Part shown: positions 61,822-64,000 of the stretch, in pieces | Layout of the letters: the number at the start of each line of letters is the position of its first letter | Position numbering within the stretch: position 1 is the stretch's first letter | NCBI RefSeq assembly: GCF_000194155.1 | Contig: NZ_GL877879.1 | Coordinates: forward strand, 1,947,539-2,011,538 | Direction of reading: 5' to 3' | Length of the DNA stretch: 64,000 nt | Origin: Saccharopolyspora spinosa NRRL 18395 | GTDB lineage: Bacteria; Actinomycetota; Actinomycetes; Mycobacteriales; Pseudonocardiaceae | The notes under the pieces: model-generated | Databases searched by the model: none | Seen by the model: only the letters and a program-made list of their open reading frames with translations | Told to the model about the DNA's origin: nothing | Position numbers and translations under genes: made by a program

Positions 61822-62739
61822 TCAGCTGCTGGTGCCCGCCAGGGCTCGGGCTTCGGCTTCGGTTCCGACCGCTGGCGTCGAGCCCTGCAGCGGGCGGGCG
61901 GCCGCCTCCGTCGCGAACCAGATGCCGATCCCGCCGATCACCCCCGCGCCGATCAGGTAGTACGCGGGCCACATCAGGTCGCCGGTGGCCGCGATCAAGG
62001 CGGTCATGACGGTGGCGACCGTGCCGCCGAACAGCGACACCGAGATGTTGAACGAGATCGACAGCGCGCCCTGCCGGATGCTGGTCGGGAACAGCGCGGG
62101 CAGCGTCGATGGCATGGTGGCGCTGAAGATCACCAGCATCAACCCCATGATCATCAGCCCGGCGAACACCGTCGCCGTGGTGTTCTGCTGGATCAGCAGC
62201 ACCGAGGGCACCGACAGCACCACGAGCGCGGTGCACCCGGTCATGATCACGGGCTTGCGCCCGAGTCGGTCGGAGAGGCCACCGATGAACGTGATCACCA
62301 GCAGCATCACCGCCATGACCACGATCTGCAGCACGTAGGACTCGGTGTCGCCGATCCGGGGCGGCAGCACGTCCGAGAGGTAGGTCGGCATGTAGGCGGT
62401 GAGCATGTAGTTCGTCACGTTGAACACCAGCACCAACGCCCCGCAGATCAGCATGGCAGGCCAGTGCTCGATGAAGATCGCGCGGATCTCGGTCTTCGCC
62501 GACTCGACTTCCCGCGCTTCGTGCTCCTCGACGAGCTTGGCGAACGCCGGCGTCTCCTCCAGCTTCAGCCGCAGGTACATGCCCACGATCCCGAGCGGTC
62601 CAGCGATGAGGAATGGGATGCGCCAGCCCCACGACAGCAGGTCGTGCTCGGACAGCGCCGCCGAGAGCACGGCCACGATCACCGCGCCCAGGATGTAGCC
62701 GACCAGCGTCCCGAACTCCAAGAAACTGCCCAGGAATCC
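61822..62739 (-). pseudogene. MFS transporter (ProP-like) truncated by the ISL3 element
   Basis: About 305 C-terminal codons of a metabolite:H+ symporter: FGTLVGYILGAVIVAVLSAA, SWGWRIPFLIAGPLGIVGMY, NVTNYMLTAYMPTYLSDVL, IGGLSDRLGRKPVIM and six or seven further helices. The first third, including the start codon, is cut off at 62739, where the reading frame (GFLGSFLEFG) meets the IS end. Without its N-terminal helices it cannot transport. It is the only visible disruption of an otherwise readable gene here. Confidence 0.8.
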
Positions 62740-64000
62740 GGCTCTTGTGACGTATGTGTGGGTTAAGTGCGCCCGGGGAGGGTGAGTGTCGGGCCGCCGA
62801 GGTTGAGCATGACGAGGGCGATCAGGGCCTGGGGCGTGTGGAACCCGAAGGCCATGCGGGTGAAGAGTCTGATCTTGGTGTTAGTGGACTCGATCAGGCC
62901 CTGAGACAGCCCGTGCTCCAGGCTGGCCTCGATGGACGCGCGGATGCGGACCACGGACTTGCAGAGCTTCTGGATGGGTTCCAGGGTGCTGCGCCCGGCC
63001 TCTTTGATCCAGGCGTCGAGGATGCGTTTGCCCTGCTTACCCCTGGCTTGGAAGACGATGCGGAGTTTCTCTTTGAACGCGTAGGCCTCGTGGAGGCGGG
63101 GGCTGGAAGCCGTGATCCACTTCAGGGTGAGGCTTTGGTCCTGGGTGAGGTTGTCGGGATTTTTCAGCAGGGAGTAGCGGGCGTTTTTGAACTCCCTGGC
63201 CAGGTCCTGCCGTGGGGTTTCCGGCTTCGGATCATCGGCAGTGGGGCGGCCGACACGACGGTCCTGTTCTGCGCGTTCGGTGTCGGCGAGTGCTTTGAGG
63301 GCACGCCATTCCTGGCGGCGGACGGTATCGATGGCGTCGGTGGCCCAGGCCACGATGTGAAACGGGTCGGCGCACAAGATCGCTTGCGGGGCGCGTTGTG
63401 TGACCGTCGAGGCGATCCAGTGCGCCGCGTCAGCGCTGACGTGGGTCAAGGCCGCGGTGCGTTCGGGTCCGAGTTCGTCGAAGAACGTGCTCAACGTGGC
63501 GGCGCCCAGGCCCGGCGCGGCCCAGATGACCCGACCGGTGTCGTGGTCGACCACGATCGTCAGATAGCGATGGTTCTTCTTATAGGAAACCTCGTCGATC
63601 CCGATCTTGCGGACCCCGTCGAGCAGGTCGATCTCAGCGGAGATGTCGGCCCAGACCCGGTCGATGACCGACCCGACCGTTTTCCATGCGATTCGCAGCA
63701 ACTCCCGCACGGTTGACTTCGAGGTTCGCACCGCCAGCCACGCCACCTGGGCGTCAAAGACAAGCGTGTGCCCGGCACCATGCCGAGCCCAGGGCACCCG
63801 AGCCACAGTCACCCCGTGCTCGGCACAGCGCACCCTGGGCGCGTCGGCTGCCAGCCACATCTGCGTCAGCCCGCAATCCACACTCCGCCACTCACGGCGC
63901 CTCCCGCCGTCGTATCCAGGGCTTCTCCGACCGCACCGGCCGCACCGGTCATGCTCGCCCTTACGGCGGCTGGGCCGCACATGCAGCACTACCCGCTCAG
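62740..64000 (-). mobile_element. ISL3-family insertion sequence, right part outside the window
   Basis: The left end begins GGCTCTTGTGACGTATGTGT at 62740, matching the GGCTCTT terminus common in ISL3 elements, and truncates the MFS gene. The transposase fills the rest. The other end and any target duplication are not in the window. Confidence 0.8.
62763..64000 (-). CDS. ISL3-family transposase, 5' part missing at the edge
   Basis: About 410 residues are visible and the frame is still open at 64000, so the N-terminus lies outside. Features are a zinc-binding GRCGRRSPGYDGG region, VTVARVPWARHGAGHTLVFD, the catalytic IGIDEVSYKKNHRYLTIVVD, LTHVSADAAHWIASTV, CADPFHIVAWATDAID and, near the C-terminus, LSQGLIESTNTKIRLFTRMA with the DDE acid. 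This is the ISL3 pattern and no frameshift is seen, so it may be active. Confidence 0.9.
   Translation of the reverse strand, partial: ERVVLHVRPSRRKGEHDRCGRCGRRSPGYDGGRRREWRSVDCGLTQMWLAADAPRVRCAEHGVTVARVPWARHGAGHTLVFDAQVAWLAVRTSKSTVRELLRIAWKTVGSVIDRVWADISAEIDLLDGVRKIGIDEVSYKKNHRYLTIVVDHDTGRVIWAAPGLGAATLSTFFDELGPERTAALTHVSADAAHWIASTVTQRAPQAILCADPFHIVAWATDAIDTVRRQEWRALKALADTERAEQDRRVGRPTADDPKPETPRQDLAREFKNARYSLLKNPDNLTQDQSLTLKWITASSPRLHEAYAFKEKLRIVFQARGKQGKRILDAWIKEAGRSTLEPIQKLCKSVVRIRASIEASLEHGLSQGLIESTNTKIRLFTRMAFGFHTPQALIALVMLNLGGPTLTLPGRT

Overview
The window is high-GC actinobacterial DNA. GTG and TTG starts are common, Shine-Dalgarno sequences are strong, third codon positions are GC-rich, and MarR/TetR/Rrf2 regulators, F420/FMN LLM oxidoreductases and an actinobacterial gltBD pair are present. 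Gene content and the dispersed short palindromes suggest a Pseudonocardiaceae genome, possibly Saccharopolyspora-like; that placement is inference. No rRNA, tRNA, CRISPR array or replication origin was recognised.

Layout. 0-2 kb: edge of a PAS protein and a proline-iminopeptidase-like hydrolase. 1.8-9 kb: a graveyard of catabolic genes (IclR, M29-like, two acyl-CoA dehydrogenases, AtuA-type, two enoyl-CoA hydratases, a flavin monooxygenase, LLM and GNAT remnants) around an intact TetR regulator and an intact histidine phosphatase. 9-12 kb: an intact operon of enoyl-CoA hydratase, hotdog thioesterase and acyl-CoA ligase. 12-17 kb: LysR and MFS remnants, a secreted proline-rich transglycosylase, and an IS66 element with an 8-bp target duplication inside a decayed ECF-transporter ATPase gene. 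17-24.5 kb: AbiEi-like protein and glutamate synthase gltB-gltD. 24.8-28.7 kb: GT87 glycosyltransferase, MarR, FUSC and biotin-carboxylase remnants, a stand-alone biotin carrier protein and a HAD hydrolase.

29.2-31.2 kb: a compact operon of translationally coupled genes ending in an ATP-grasp enzyme of the graspetide (MvdD-like) maturase type. Its first gene has a leader-like domain and a short Cys/Asp/Thr-rich C-terminal tail. The middle protein appears to share the leader domain. This is the best candidate here for an undescribed biosynthetic system.

31.2-37 kb: a sulfonate-type uptake and desulfonation operon (permease, ATPase, LLM monooxygenase, internally deleted class II aldolase, binding lipoprotein) followed by an unusual alpha/beta-hydrolase-Rrf2 fusion and a cupin. 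37.6-46.7 kb: phosphopantetheinyl transferase, WrbA with a divergent MarR, uronate-dehydrogenase-like SDR, divergent 3-hydroxyacyl-CoA dehydrogenase and thiolase, threonine-synthase-like enzyme and PhzF. 47-50.5 kb: an XRE regulator divergent from a Ser/Thr kinase fused to an SF2 helicase whose nucleotide-binding motifs are eroded. 50.7-55.7 kb: two GlsB-type membrane proteins, a VOC protein, a frameshifted membrane protein with a repetitive beta-rich region, and an Rrf2 regulator. 56.3-61.7 kb: a second sulfonate/nitrate-type ABC importer, followed by a Tat-exported PHP phosphoesterase and a coupled protein of unknown function. The right edge is an ISL3 element that has truncated an MFS transporter.

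At least four families of dispersed palindromic repeats lie between genes or in pseudogenes. They, the two IS elements and the dense pseudogenes show an actively eroding accessory region around conserved housekeeping genes.
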